Part shown: piece by piece, positions 23,958-36,792 of the stretch | Layout: every line of letters starts with the position of its first letter | Numbering within the stretch: position 1 is the stretch's first letter | NCBI RefSeq assembly: GCF_019578655.1 | Contig: NC_063258.1 | Span: 30,384,802 to 30,448,801, forward strand | From: Ricinus communis | Lineage: Eukaryota > Streptophyta > Magnoliopsida > Malpighiales > Euphorbiaceae | Reading direction: 5' to 3' | Length of the DNA: 64,000 bases | The notes under the pieces: generated by a model | Told to the model about the DNA's origin: nothing | The model's database searches: none | What the model saw: the letters and a program-made list of their open reading frames with translations, nothing else | Translations under genes and position numbers: made by a program

Positions 23958-26900
23958 CTATATCTTTTGGATTAGAAGTTGTAAACCATGTTCAGGTTCA
24001 ACAAGCATTCTAAGGACAGGAGAATGAACATAATTAGGTGACAAGGAAATTCTGAACTTGGAAACAATAAGGGAGATAACAATTTTCAGTTCTACTATGG
24101 CGAAGTTTCTACCGACGCACAAGCGAGTCCCTAATCCAAAAGGGATATAGGCTTGAGGAAACTTGCAAGCTTTAGAGATCCCATCAGCAAACCTTCCAGG
24201 ATTAAACTTGTCAGCATCTGGTCCCCAAATACTTGGATCTCTATGTAAGGTTGAAATCAAAGTCCACGTGCATACACCTTTCGGTATTATAATATTTCTA
24301 ATTTTGACTTCTTCAAATGCCTCCCTTACCACAAATCCTGCTGGTGGGAATAGCCTCAGGGCCTCTTGAATCACCATTGTTACCTATACAAAAGATGAAC
24401 GACTTCAGAATTATGCGATCGTATGTGCTTAATTTAATATTTCAGTTTGATTAAAAATATAAAATTGAATTTGTTTGCACTTTCTTTTATAAATAGTTAT
24501 TAAAAACAGCTCTAATTAGTGCGAATATATAATATATTCATAAATTATCTTAAAAAAAGTCACAGGCATCGTCACTATTGTAGAGAATTAGTTTTTTTTA
24601 AAGAAAGTCAATTTCTGATAAGAAATTCAATAATTAGAGGTGATAGATGGCCCTACCGTTTTCAAGTTGGACAGCGAATTGGCATCTAACAATTCATCAT
24701 TGCAAAATTCTGCAACTTCTGCTCGGATTTGAGATTGCCAATCTGGATGTAAAGCAAGGAGCATCAAACACCAAGAAGCAGAAATAGCAGTCGTGTCATG
24801 TCCTGCAAAGTATAAGCTTTTACAATTGTCTACTATAAACTGCTTTGGTGAAAGCTTCCCTGCATCAGTGTTGTTGACAGCTTCTTCAAGTATTAATTGC
24901 ATTAGGTCCCTTTCAGTTAAACCTTGTCTTTGGCGTTCTTGAACTGTGTCCCAAATTAACGACTCTATCTCTCTTTCCAAGCTCCTAATTTCTCTGTAGT
25001 TCTTGCTAAACAAGAAAAGAAATGTTATCAAGGCTCAATTTGTAAGTTTTCAGTTTTTGTGATTTTTCAAAACAGTTATAAGAGTTAATTAGGAAGGTTA
25101 AATTTGTGGCAGCTAAAACTTACCGAAAACCTGAGAAGCCAAAAAGGGTGGCATGCTTGGTAAGGGCTTTATGGAGAGTTCTAAGCTTGGAGAAAATCTC
25201 ATTGCCTTTGAAATAAGAGCTGCCAAAACAAGCTCTTGCGATCACATTGGCTGATAGACCCTTCAAATCATCATCCACTGTAATTTCAGCTTGGGCACCA
25301 CCTTGAGTTTCAATGCGTTGCTCCCACTCCCTTATCAATGGTTTGGTTGATTCCACCATTAGCCCCACCATGCTCTGCTACATTTTTCATGGACCACACT
25401 TTTAATATTCTACTACTATCATCAATAACTTTTATCTCTTTTTTTTCCCCTTTTATTTCCTATTTTATGAAAAGAAAATTTTCTGAAAATGACACACATA
25501 GATATACTTTTCATCAAAAGATATAAATATTTTGACACCATGAAAAACTGAGGTTTGAACTCATAATACCCACTTCAGTTCCAAATATAATTCAATTTCA
25601 AACAATCAGAATTCATTGTTTATATCTGATATTTTAACCTAATAGTAAGATGATAAAATTCTACAAAACGAATTTCATTAGGAGGAGGAAAAAAGAAAGT
25701 TTAAAAGAGTTACATAACAGATTACCTTGACCTTGAACATGAAAAATTCTGGGGCAACCATTTTGCGCTGTAAAGCCCAAAAATGGCCATTGGACCTGAT
25801 AATGCTATTGCCGAACATGGGCGCAAATCTTTTAGTGACATAAGGAGGTTTCCCCAAATCCAAAGTATTGCACTGGTTCATTTCCCTCACCAACTCAGGG
25901 TCTGTTAGGTACAAATGTTGTTTAAATCCTGTTGAATAAGTGTACACTGGACCTGCAATTTTTTCACTAGTTCAATTTATCCTGTCGCCTTCATTACTAT
26001 AACCATATCAAAGAAAAATACAAGGTTGATTCTCTAAGAAAATATGAAAAATGTAATTAATCCAGCAATATGACCTAGAGTCATTTCCGACATTTTTGAA
26101 ATTAAAAAAGAAATCCAACTAAAGATACTTGACGTTGTAATAGAAAAACAAAAACAAAATTTGTTTAATTAATGTACCAAAAAGAGATTGTACAACTACT
26201 TTTATGTACATAGAGATATAGGACAGAAGAAATAAATATGAAAAAGAAATAATTGTACAATAATTGGGCAGTGATGTAGGATTTAGAGGTAATAGTGACC
26301 CAATGATGTATGGGCCAGAAAGAATAATGTAACAACCATATTTAATGAAACAATAATTAATGGGCCAACTTTGATTCTGGCTACTTCTGGACTGGACCGG
26401 ATCTACTTGGTCCCCTTCTTTTGACAGCTCCATCCACCTGCCACCCGGGATCCTTCTAATTCAACTCTTCTCTCACATTTCCCAACTTTTTTTATTTTTA
26501 TTTTGCCCCTTGGCTTCAAATATCCAACCCCACTCATAATTGAAATCTCAAATCAAGTTATATCATATGTTTCACGAATATATCAAATGTCAACTACTAG
26601 ATTACGTCAAGAGGACTATATTGATTATAAAGTTCTAAGAATATTAAATTAATACTTTTAATAATCGACTATTTATTTCATAATGTTTTGTAATAATAAG
26701 AGGGCCATCTATAAATTTTATAATTTAAGAAAGAAAAGAAAAGAAAAGAAGAAATAATAAAATGAATGCACATTATGAAATAGCTAGTTGTTTGAGATAC
26801 GAACTATATTAAATTGCGTGGGTCTATTCTATATGGTACAATATCATGTATAAATGCATTATTCGAAGTGGTTGTCGCCAACATATGCAATAGATATACA

Positions 26901-27462
26901 TAGCAATCATATATAAATAATGAAACCCATGTTGCCTGTTGCCAATTAAAACGATGCAACTTCAGTGAATTGGTCAAATTTTCAATTACCAAAGGAAGAA
27001 ATACCATTTGGCTAATTGATACTATAAAGTTATGAATTTAATTCTGTAATCAGTCGAAACCTCCTCAATTTCTCAAAAGAGGAAAAAAAACATCTAAACG
27101 TCTGAAATTTAAAAAAAAAAAAAAAAAAAAAAGGGAAACAGGAAGTTATAGAAAGTAATTAACTGTAGAAACATACCGTACTGTTTCCTCCAATGTTCAA
27201 AGTAAGGAAACACGATAGAGGTGTAGTCCAGTGCTGCAATTTGATCATGGGGTGGAGGCTCTTTCTTTGTCTTCAACTGGATTTGCTGCATCTGAGATAG
27301 ATTTCCATAAAGAAAAGAAGGAGAAGGACCTTTTATACCTTGAATATGGAGTTTCCTCTTCACCGCAAATGGACCAAGCAAGCTTTCCTTGAAGATATGA
27401 ATGAAGCAGTAGACGAACCCAATAACACCGAAAGCAGATAGCAGAAGACTATAGATCTCCAT
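23958..27462 (-). CDS. Cytochrome P450, CYP714 family (gibberellin/terpenoid oxidase type)
   Basis: Five exons, minus strand: 27177-27462, 25726-25952, 25124-25374, 24657-25005 and 23958-24383. All are GT-AG and sum to 512 residues, the normal P450 length. An N-terminal membrane anchor is followed by [12 protein letters not shown]. The I-helix AGHDTT is at about 322-327, ExxR (EALR) at 378-381, and the heme loop [10 protein letters not shown] has the thiolate ligand Cys460. The PERF motif reads PGRF. The FEHWRKQYG and [11 protein letters not shown] segments match the CYP714 family, a member of the CYP72 clan. Known CYP714 enzymes hydroxylate or epoxidise gibberellins, and some act on triterpenoids; which applies here is unknown. 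It is probably ER-bound. A TATA-like box is near 27511-27521. A decayed copy lies directly downstream. Confidence 0.95.
25953..27176 (-). other. CYP714 intron 1
   Basis: A 1,224-nt intron with donor G|GTATGT at 27177/27176 and acceptor TTGCAG at 25953. It contains a long A run at about 27110-27132. Short open frames inside have no recognisable product. Confidence 0.85.
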
Positions 27463-27509
27463 TAATTACTTCTCCTCTTCTTTCTTATTACCTCTTTTTC
27501 TCTTCGTGT

Positions 27510-27521
27510 ATACTTATAAAG
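27510..27521 (-). promoter_or_regulatory. TATA-like box of the CYP714 gene
   Basis: On the minus strand the sequence CTTTATAAGTATA lies about 50 bp upstream of the P450 ATG (27462). Spacing fits a core promoter with a short leader. No experimental support is available. Confidence 0.4.
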
Positions 27522-27584
27522 ACAGTATCAAGTCTTCTACCGACCAAAATGCTTTTGCTTATAGAATAGGGCAAATGCAGCTAG

Positions 27585-27586
<2 letters not shown>

Positions 27587-27619
<33 letters not shown>
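27587..27619. repeat. (TA)n microsatellite
   Basis: About 16 TA units roughly 125-155 bp upstream of the P450 ATG. Confidence 0.95.
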
Positions 27620-27622
<3 letters not shown>

Positions 27623-30359
27623 AATATTTTGACCAAACTTTCATTTTCCCTTATATCATGCATGATGCATGCAAGACGAGGGGCGGAGCAGCTCTAGTTT
27701 AGTGGGGTCACGTGAACTTTTTAAAAATTAAAAATAAAAGAAACTCTTCTAGTTTTCTTTTTTTCTTTTCCTATTTCTAAGACCTCTTTGTCCAGGGAAA
27801 ATCTAGTTGTGATCCACTTAAAATTTAACTTTATAGAATCGACCCTACTATATATATATAATTACTGAGAAACTTATTAATTTATTGACTATAGTTATAT
27901 AATTTAATATTAAATACTATTATATTTTTAAAAAAATCAAAGAATATTGTTTAATTACTGGAATTATAGTTGTTATTTAATAAGAAAAACAATATATTAA
28001 TTGTATTACAATATCATCAATATAATAATTCAAATGAATATGAAAATTACATGTTCTTATTATACCAATAAGATAAATACAAATTTTTATGTCCATGTAT
28101 CAAAAATGTGTATATTAACACAAAAAAAAAATAATCGTCATTTTCAGGATAAATGCATGAAATAAAAAATCAACTCAAAAAATAATCATTATTTTTAGAA
28201 TATGAATAAAACTTTATTTTAGTTTAAGAATACTGCTTTTATTGAATCGTGGAATGATGAAACTAATTATATTAGGCACTAAAATGACACAGATATAAAA
28301 TTTAAAAAATATAAATATTCATTTGTTTTCATTTATTAATGCCCAAAAAATTAAAAGTGAGTTTTGATAGAGATAAAAGTAATTTCCTAGTATATAAAAT
28401 TGTGAGCTTGAAATATTTTATTTGTTATATATAATTGTTCATGCAAATTAATGAGAATTCATCAATGGTGATTATAGATTTATAAAAGTACTTATGATGT
28501 TTCATATTTTTTATTTTTAGAAAAACATTTTCAAGCCAAAATCTTTGTCCACAGAAACAACAATTTAGCGTATCTCCTCCTTATACATAGAAATCAATAA
28601 AATTGAACTAATAATTTTTAATAATCCCAATAACATATATAATGATAATTTAACTTAAAATGAAATTATAACATTTTATATTTTTCAATAATTAATTTAG
28701 TATATAAAAGAATCATACATTAAAATGATTGGAGGATGGGAATGAGGTTGTATCTAAGGAACATAGAAAAGTTGTCAATAGGAGAAGTTGGATAAAGATA
28801 TTGACTGACGCCGAATTTAATTGCTTCCCTCCATTTCTCTTCATTCTATACCGGCAGTCATTTGTCAACGTTATGCAGTTTTTTATTATTTTCGTTCCCC
28901 TTGTTTTACATATATGCACCGTCCTTATTATTATTTTAATTTTTTAAATATTTTTTTATTTATAAAATCTATAAACAAAATTTTATGTAAAATATTTATA
29001 ATTTTAAAAATATTTAAATTAAATCTGTACAATAATTATATATCATTCTTGCTAAGAAAATAATTATTATTATTTATAATTGATAATATATCATAGAAGA
29101 GGATGATTTTTTTTAAAATTTATTATTAATATATTCACTGTAGATGTATGTAAAATATTATTTATATATCAACTTTTACATTTATATTATAATATTATTA
29201 ATATACTAATAAATAAAATGAACTAAAAGTTATATATCAGCATTATGTTTATGTATAGATATTTAAATTTTTTATCTCAATTTATATAAATCGGTCAAAA
29301 CTGCAAATTGAACACTGGACGATAACTTATGCACTAAGTTAGCACCAAATTTCTTTTTCTTTTTCAAATAAAAACCTTTCTTTAAAAAAGACGGTACAAA
29401 ATCCTGAGTTAAGAGAGAGCTGACAACTGTTACATTTTGCTAATGTGGATATGTGAAGAAAAAAATGTAGCACAATAAGTTTCACTTGAGAAATTATATA
29501 ATATTGCGATATATAGCCTTAACATTAAAATATATTTATATTAATCTTTAAAATTTATATTATTTTTAATATGTATATTTAATTTTTGATACATAAAATT
29601 TTATAATTATATAATAATTTTAATTTTTAAAATAGTAATATTAATTATATTGGTAGTTTTAATTTATATAATATTAAAATTAATTAATATATATATAAAA
29701 TAATTTTTATATTAATGTATTAATAAATTTTTTAAAAAATATTAAAGATATTTAAAAATAATAAGTTTGCTATTATTTTTTAAAATATTATAAATTGATA
29801 GTAAATATTAAAAAGTATATTAAATTTTATCTATAAATTTAATTTATTTATAATAAAAATAATAATAATGACGACACAATACACGGATAATCTATTTTAT
29901 TTTAACTTAAAATATTCTCTTTGATCACATCTTTATGCTTCATCTTCCTTTATTATTTCTCAGTATCTAAATGCCTCATCCTTTCATTCTTATTTGGGTC
30001 ATTTAGTAATGGAAGAAATGCTAATTCTAAGCTATTTTTCTTTAATCAAACCAATGAAACAAAGAAAACAACTTTTTTAATTTTCTCTATAAAAAGAAAA
30101 TGGCACAACTTAAATATGTAGCGAATTAGTATATCCATGTTCAACAAAAAAACAATTCAAGAATAATCAAGAAAATAGAAAAAAGGAAACACGAAGTTTA
30201 GTTAAAACTCACAATCAAATCCCAATTAAAAAGAACATAGAAAATCACTAATTCTTTCTTCTTCTTTTTTAAATCTCTTCAAAGTTCAAAATCCTTCCTT
30301 CTTTTAAGACATTACCAAAATCATTATACTCACCTTCACCACCATCATATCCGCATCTT

Positions 30360-30394
<35 letters not shown>

Positions 30395-33300
30395 TCCAAC
30401 CACCGTTTCTTCTCTTCGAGTCAACGACAGCCTCCTTTTCTCTTCTTCTCCACTGACCTTCAAAGACTGGGTAATGGCGAGATTGAATGCGGTAGTAGCC
30501 ATAGATGTGAATGGTGTTAATGGAGATTCTAGATGATGGACGGATTTGATTTTTGATTATTTTTAAATTTAAATAATCAAGTAAATCAACACGCTCTCTC
30601 CAACCTTAGACAATAGACAATAGATGATATAAGAGAGACATGGTGAGTGTGATTGGTAGCTTTTACTACAAAAAGAGGGTTTCACTTTCCAAGAGAGAAA
30701 TTATGTTAATGTAAAAAATTCAACAATTAAATTCAAACAAACAAAAAAATCTAACAGAAGATAGGCCTCATATGACACATATATATATATGCTTCTTTTA
30801 TTTTCTTAACTAAAAGAATAAGTCCTTATTTCTTAATCATCTAAAATTAATAGATATTTAAATTTTTAATAATCAAAAAATCTATTTACACCGATTCTTT
30901 TTTAAGGAAAAATTAAAAACTATCAAATTTTTAATCTGCGAGTGTTTTTCGGTATCTCATTTAAATAATAAATATTCTAATTTTAATTTTTTACGGTTTT
31001 GTATGATGTAATTTAAATTGTATACTTATATGTGTCCCGACATATTACATACGTCAGTGACCTTATCACATGCAATGAATTTTTACAAGTATAGATTCAT
31101 TCATTGTGACTTGTGAGTGTACTGACCAGCTCACACACCTTACACATTAATGATTTATTGTCTAATTAACTCTGTTGAGTTAACCATAATTAATGCAAGA
31201 AAATGAATCTAACTATGAAGTCTTGAATACGTAGAGGGAATTAACAAAAGAAAAAAGTCATTAAATCATGTTATTAACAAAAACAAGAAAAACCTGGAAG
31301 ACTCCCTTAAAAGGGGAATTTCTTTTTGGGAAATACAGGCTTATGTATACACTTGCACACTAGTAGAAATCAACTATCTATAACTTATCTTTTTCTTTTT
31401 CCACAAGGCATTAATATATAGAAAGGATGACGTTTGGTTTTCGGTTTTTCTTGTATGCATTCACAGTATTCTAAATGATCTAATCAAAGAGAAACTCAGA
31501 TAAGATATCATTAATTTTAGCAGTTGAATAGTTAATTAATGTTTTGTAACGCATGAAGTCATTAACTCAGAAAATAATAATGTATTTAGAAGAAATTTTA
31601 AAATATCCAAAAAAATTTATTTATTTATTTATTTAAAGAAAATGGAAATTATAAGACGACCATGAAGCAGATCCAGCATAATGATTGGTTGCAATAAGAG
31701 CGGGACGAGGCCAAGGAATGAACCATATAATAATATTTGGGCACTATTAAGATAAGAGTAGGGACTGCCCAAATTTCATTTGATCGAAAAAAATAAGTCC
31801 TATCGCTGCCCTTTAAAAGTGGACGCATGATTAATTAATCAGTCCTTATGTTAGGTCGTGATTTTACTATTGTCTAGAGTCTATAGTAGACTAGACCCAC
31901 CATTTCCTCTCCATTTTCTACTTGCATTTTCTTCAACCAAATTCACCCTAAAATACACACAGTGTTAATTACTTTCTTTCACAAATCAAGCAGCTTAGTT
32001 TAAGCAATTTAGTTTTTATTTATGAAATATAAAATTCTTGAATCCAATCGTCATTAGTTAGTTATCTATCAAGTATGGCTGAATTGGTGCTTCAGTCGAT
32101 TTTAGCTTCTTCTTTTTTCAGATTTTAGTTTAATACATTTAATATGATGAATTTACCAACAGTGAAGAAATCATATAGTCACAGATAAAATGGTATAATT
32201 ATTGTTGCAAGTACAATTAATTCTGAGGAGATTTGAATGGGCCATGCTTTAATTAGAGTCAAATTCTACCGAACATAAAACTGGATACGAGATCTCAGCC
32301 ACCAATATCTTGTCTTCCTAAGCAAATGAAGTGGAGGAGATCGTTGGAAGTCATCTCTTCAGTAGATTTTGGAGGGATGTTACAAATTATGGATTTCCAG
32401 ACCCATGAAGTGACTGCAGAAGGCCATGGCCCTCTTTATCTTTCGGCCTTAAATTTCTTTCCAAGCTTTCACCTTTTTCTTCTAACATTTTATCTCCGTT
32501 CTTGTATTTTCTTTTAGCCACAAATATAATTAATATATATTAATTGTTGAAATAGATGGATAAAATATTTTTTTTAATTTACCACTGTCAAATTCCACAC
32601 TTTTTCTAGTTTTGATTCCATGAGAAATTAACTCCAAAGGATGTGGAAAAAAATCTCAAACCAGAGACTATTACTCTTTCTCATAATAAAACATGGTTAA
32701 TTTTGCTTAAAAAACGAGGTAAAAGGAAAACCGAAGGAAACAAAAAAAGGAAAAGAAACGGTTACTATAAAGTTTTTGATCTAATATATATAAAATAATC
32801 AATAGATAAGTTTTAACTTAGTGGCAATAAAACTGTGTTAAAAATAATGAAGTCTTGATTTAAGTTTAATCTGTAAAAAAAGGAAATATAGCAAACAAAA
32901 TATTGCTTTATTAAGTTAATCAGTGGTTATATGATATTATTAACGCGAAAATCAAAATAGTAAAAAGGATGGAACCAAAACTTAAAAAAATCTGATGAGA
33001 GCAATCTTTTTCCAGTACTATTAAAAGAAAAGGTTTATTCCCTGATGAAGAATGCTAAAACCAGATGGCCCCATGAAAAGATTTGAATACAAAAGATCAC
33101 TTCTTGTACAAAATATGATGTGTATGTCTGTGATGGTGCCTTCCTATAATACGCATGAAACAGAAAGAGAAACTGAAACTGATAAGTACCAAAACTAAAG
33201 GAAAATAAAAATCAATTATGTCACAATAATCATCAATAGATTCTTGGCTATAAAACAATGCTTTCAGATTTTGATATGAAACGAACAAACCATAGCATTT

Positions 33301-34212
33301 CACATCATCTGCACGAGCAAAGAAAATGACATTACACAAATTATATCCAAAAAATAAAAAAGTCATTGACCTCAACAGCAGCAATAATAATAATAATAGC
33401 ATGCAAATTATGCCCTACATATATATATATATTTGTTTTTAGGTTATTATCATTGTATTGCATATATTTAATTTAATGAAAGAGTGAATGTCAAACCGGG
33501 TAGTAGGGGACCATATTCAATCAAATAATGCATATAGGATAATCAATCTTCAAGGTCAATTCTCGTTTAAGAATTAGTCAGTTTTACGAAATGATCATGG
33601 AAAGTTAATGTGGTACCACCCAATTCCCTGGAGTTTTCTTTAATCAATCCTTAAGTTAAATTAATTCTGCAAATTGTTTGGGTTTCTTTTTCTTTCTATT
33701 TGCTATTTTTCTATATGGTAGTTAAGTAATTGTTTAATGATTAATTTTGATTTCAGTTCTTAGATTAATTCAGAGTGCAGTTTAATTCTGGTATTTAACA
33801 ACACCATCCGTCCTTTAAGCTATTTAATATATAGACTAGCTTAGCTTAAAGGTTAATATAAACCCTTAAGCCCGTATTCTTGAACTAATTGTTCAATAGT
33901 CCACCAAATTTAGCGTGCCCTAAAATTCAATTCGTTCACAAATTTTAATACCATATAAAAGAAAACTTGAGGCCTTGAGAATTGTTGATGGTGCATATTT
34001 CTGAGGTAGAAGTTGAGTATCAGACATGAAACTCAATAATATTTTTTAACGACGTGTTTGATTAAAATATACTAAATATTTCATTTTATTTACATATATA
34101 AAATCTATTTAAATGAATTTTTATGTTTGTTGTGTTAAATAGTAGCTATAAAATTCATTTGAATGAAATGAATATATTAAGAGTAAAGGATAATAAAAAA
34201 AAAAAAATCAGT
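27620..34212. other. AT-rich intergenic region without a recognised gene
   Basis: Mostly A/T with runs of stop codons in all frames. A (CT)n microsatellite is at 30363-30392. A 77-codon minus frame (30269-30502, MATTAFNLAI start) spans that repeat and has no recognisable domain. Slightly GC-richer patches near 30400-30500 and 32280-32450 have no identified content. Confidence 0.6.
30363..30392. repeat. (CT)n microsatellite
   Basis: About 15 CT units in intergenic DNA. Confidence 0.95.
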
Positions 34213-34527
34213 AAACTATCTTATAGTTTAATATATTTTTATTTGAAAGTTTGTAATTTATTTCTACTTTTGTTTACTTTGGTACCATGTGAATATGATT
34301 GTTAGCAAATAACGGTTAAATTGTAAAACACCGTTAGCAAGTACTGACGTGGCAGTTAGAAAAATAATAGTTATTCTATACCATATCAGAATCTCTTAAC
34401 AGTATTGTGCAATTTTTACGTTATTTGCTAACGGTTACTATTCACAGGTACTAAAATAAATAAATAATTAAAAAATAAATAAATTACAAACCCTAAAATA
34501 AAATTATGTTAAACTACAAGATACTTT
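34213..34527. mobile_element. MITE-like element with ~105-bp inverted repeats
   Basis: The left arm starts AAACTATCTTATAGTTTAA. The right arm, read on the minus strand from 34527, starts AAAGTATCTTGTAGTTTAA. Both arms then pass through GGTTTGTAATTTATT-like sequence to GTTAGCAAATAACG. A short centre contains GTACTGACGTGGCAG. No coding capacity. I could not fix a target site duplication, so the superfamily is open. Confidence 0.75.
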
Positions 34528-34583
34528 AATGAAGTTTTTTCTTCAAAAATTTATAGAGAAAAAAAATATAAAATAAAATGAAT

Positions 34584-34919
34584 GACAAAGTTGAAAAAAA
34601 CCTGTTTTATCTATTACAGAACTCATTTAAATTTTTTATCGATTTAAATAGAATATAATTTACCTATTTATAACCAATTTTATAAATTGTGATCAAATAA
34701 ATATTGATTTGATTTAATTTATTATTACGATTGTATAAGAATAGTTATTTTTTATTAACCAGTTGCATATTAAAGAAAAACAGTTTTTATATTTATTTCT
34801 CATCTTTTATTTAGGTTGATATTTCAATGATTAAAAAAGATGGAACACTTTACAACTAATTTTTAATCTTTTTCTGTCCTTTGTAATGATATTGAGAATC
34901 TTTCATGATATACATATAT
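34584..34919. repeat. 336-bp direct repeat, left copy
   Basis: Matches 36457-36792 in the same orientation with equal length and, by eye, about 85-90% identity, many differences being transitions. Shared landmarks are ATTGATTTGATTTAATTTAT and TCTTTCATGATATACATATA. Confidence 0.92.
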
Positions 34920-36456
34920 GTAGTACTAAAAAAAAAAAACAGAGAAAAAGGAAAATTTTTCCCCTTTTCTTCCCTCTCCTTTTACCCTTCTTTCCTATCC
35001 TTCCTTCCTCTTCTAGTTTTCTTCCCTCTCCATCACCGACGGCCTCCGCTCTGCGCGCCCCCCCCCACTCTCTCCCCCCCGCCTGCGCCGAACTGCTATC
35101 ACCGCCGCCAGCTTCTCGTCATTCCCCTCTTAGCTGTCGCGCTACCTTCCTCTTCCTCCCTCCCCAGCTGCCGACGTCTGCATAAAGAAAGGAGTTGTCA
35201 TCGTCGAATCAACCATTTGCTGATGTCCAATCACTCGTCCAACGTTGGAATCGAGCTCCTCGCCACCGGAGACCCCCAAGTCGAGCTTCCCAGTCGTGAA
35301 TTCCTCGCCGGTAGCCTCGGTCAAGCCTCATGGCGCAGCGCCTTTCCAGCCTCGATTCGGTGTCTTCCGCCGAGTTTCCGACCAAAACTCTTATATTTTC
35401 GTACTCCTCGCAACTCAAGCTTCACGTACGCCCTTCCGGATTTGAATTACGATATTGTTGGCAGTACGGGTTTCCGGACCCTGGTGTTTTTTGACGCCAA
35501 AAATTTTGTATTTTCGGCTCGGTATAATTTTATTTAGACCTTAAGAATTATTTTATAATTTTTGAAAATATTGTTGACTATAATCATACTGTTTATAATT
35601 ATTATACATGTTATGATTGTGCTATTGGGATGAGGCGACAGTGAGACATTGGCATCTGATGGGTTGCATCAAGACCATGTGCACACCGATGATAATCTGA
35701 GGCGGGTAGTAACGATTATTTTTGAATTTTGTCTGGTCAAGTATAATTCTTTGGGCTGTGTAAGTTTGACTGACGGAGGAAGGTCTCTGGTCGAGCGTTG
35801 CTCTCTGGGCGCCGGCTTATTTGTGATAAAATGTCGAGGCTGGATTTAAAGACCCTGGTTGAGCTTCACTCTCTAGGCACCATACCTATTGGAATAAGAG
35901 AGCCGAATACTAGTATTGGGGTTAAGGTTCTGCTGAGGCACTCGTCCCATAAGTATTTAAATTGTAATTTCTTCCTGAATTATGATATGACAAGTATTTT
36001 AGTATAATGTGACATGATATATTGATTTAATAAATGTTATATCGAGGAGACTCTAATTATTTTAGAATTATATGATTTTAACTCACTCTAAAGGCTGACA
36101 GTCACAAATCTAATTTTTCAGGTGACAGTTAGGATTTTCCGCCGACTTGTGTTTGACAACCCGACTTCCTTCTCTATCGGGCCTATTGTAAATAATTTCA
36201 TATTTTTATATTTTTAATTATTTTAAATTCTAAATTCTCCACAGTAGTATACTTGATATGTTATGTTTGATCTGGTCTGTAATAAATTGTAGAGTGTTAT
36301 TATTGTCCAGTTAAAGACTTGTGTATGGCATGTCAGATGGATATAATCTTGTGCATATTTGAAATGTCGATTAGTAAAGCTTACTACGGATTTTAGTGGT
36401 CTTAAGCCTACCTATTCCTTAGTGCTGGTCACGAGCCCATAGATCGGATCGTGACA
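34920..36456 (+). mobile_element. LTR-like block (probable solo or truncated Ty3/Gypsy-type LTR)
   Basis: This 1,537-bp segment differs sharply in base composition from its surroundings. It has C-rich runs near 35057-35086 and GC-rich DNA to about 35480, and it ends GATCGGATCGTGACA. That ending resembles plant LTRs that precede a TGGTATCAGAGC primer site, but no primer site follows. It also carries CTCTGGGCGCC and CTCTAGGCACC repeats near 35805 and 35875. No gag or pol coding remains. Open frames of up to 210 codons at the left are low-complexity (Ser/Pro/Leu) and not gene-like. The identification rests on resemblance and context only. Confidence 0.5.
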
Positions 36457-36792
36457 GATAAAATTGAAGAAAACTTGTTTTATCTATTGTAAAGCTCATT
36501 GAAATTTTTTATCGATTTAGATAAAATATAGTTTACCTGTTTATAATTAATTTTATAAATTGTAATCAACTAAATATTGATTTGATTTAATTTATCATTA
36601 CGATTTTATAGGAATAGTTATTTTTCATTAATCAATTGCATATTAAAGAAAAACAATCCTTATATTTATTTCTCATCTTTTATATAGGTTGATATTTCAA
36701 TGATAAAAAAAAATGAAACACATTACAATTAGTCTTTAATCTTTTTGCGTTTTTCGCAACGATACTGAGAATCTTTCATGATATACATATAT
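36457..36792. repeat. 336-bp direct repeat, right copy
   Basis: Begins exactly where the LTR-like block ends and matches 34584-34919 base for base in length. It runs into an AT microsatellite at its right edge. Confidence 0.92.

Noticed and set aside
30269..30502. 77-codon minus-strand frame starting MATTAFNLAI
   Set aside because: Its middle is a translated GA microsatellite (ER repeats); no family resemblance. A small gene cannot be excluded but is not supported.
34905..35537. Open frame of 210 codons (plus strand) and overlapping frames on both strands
   Set aside because: Ser/Pro/Leu-rich product of C-rich low-complexity DNA within the LTR-like block. No domain, no conserved start context, and similar-length frames on the other strand.
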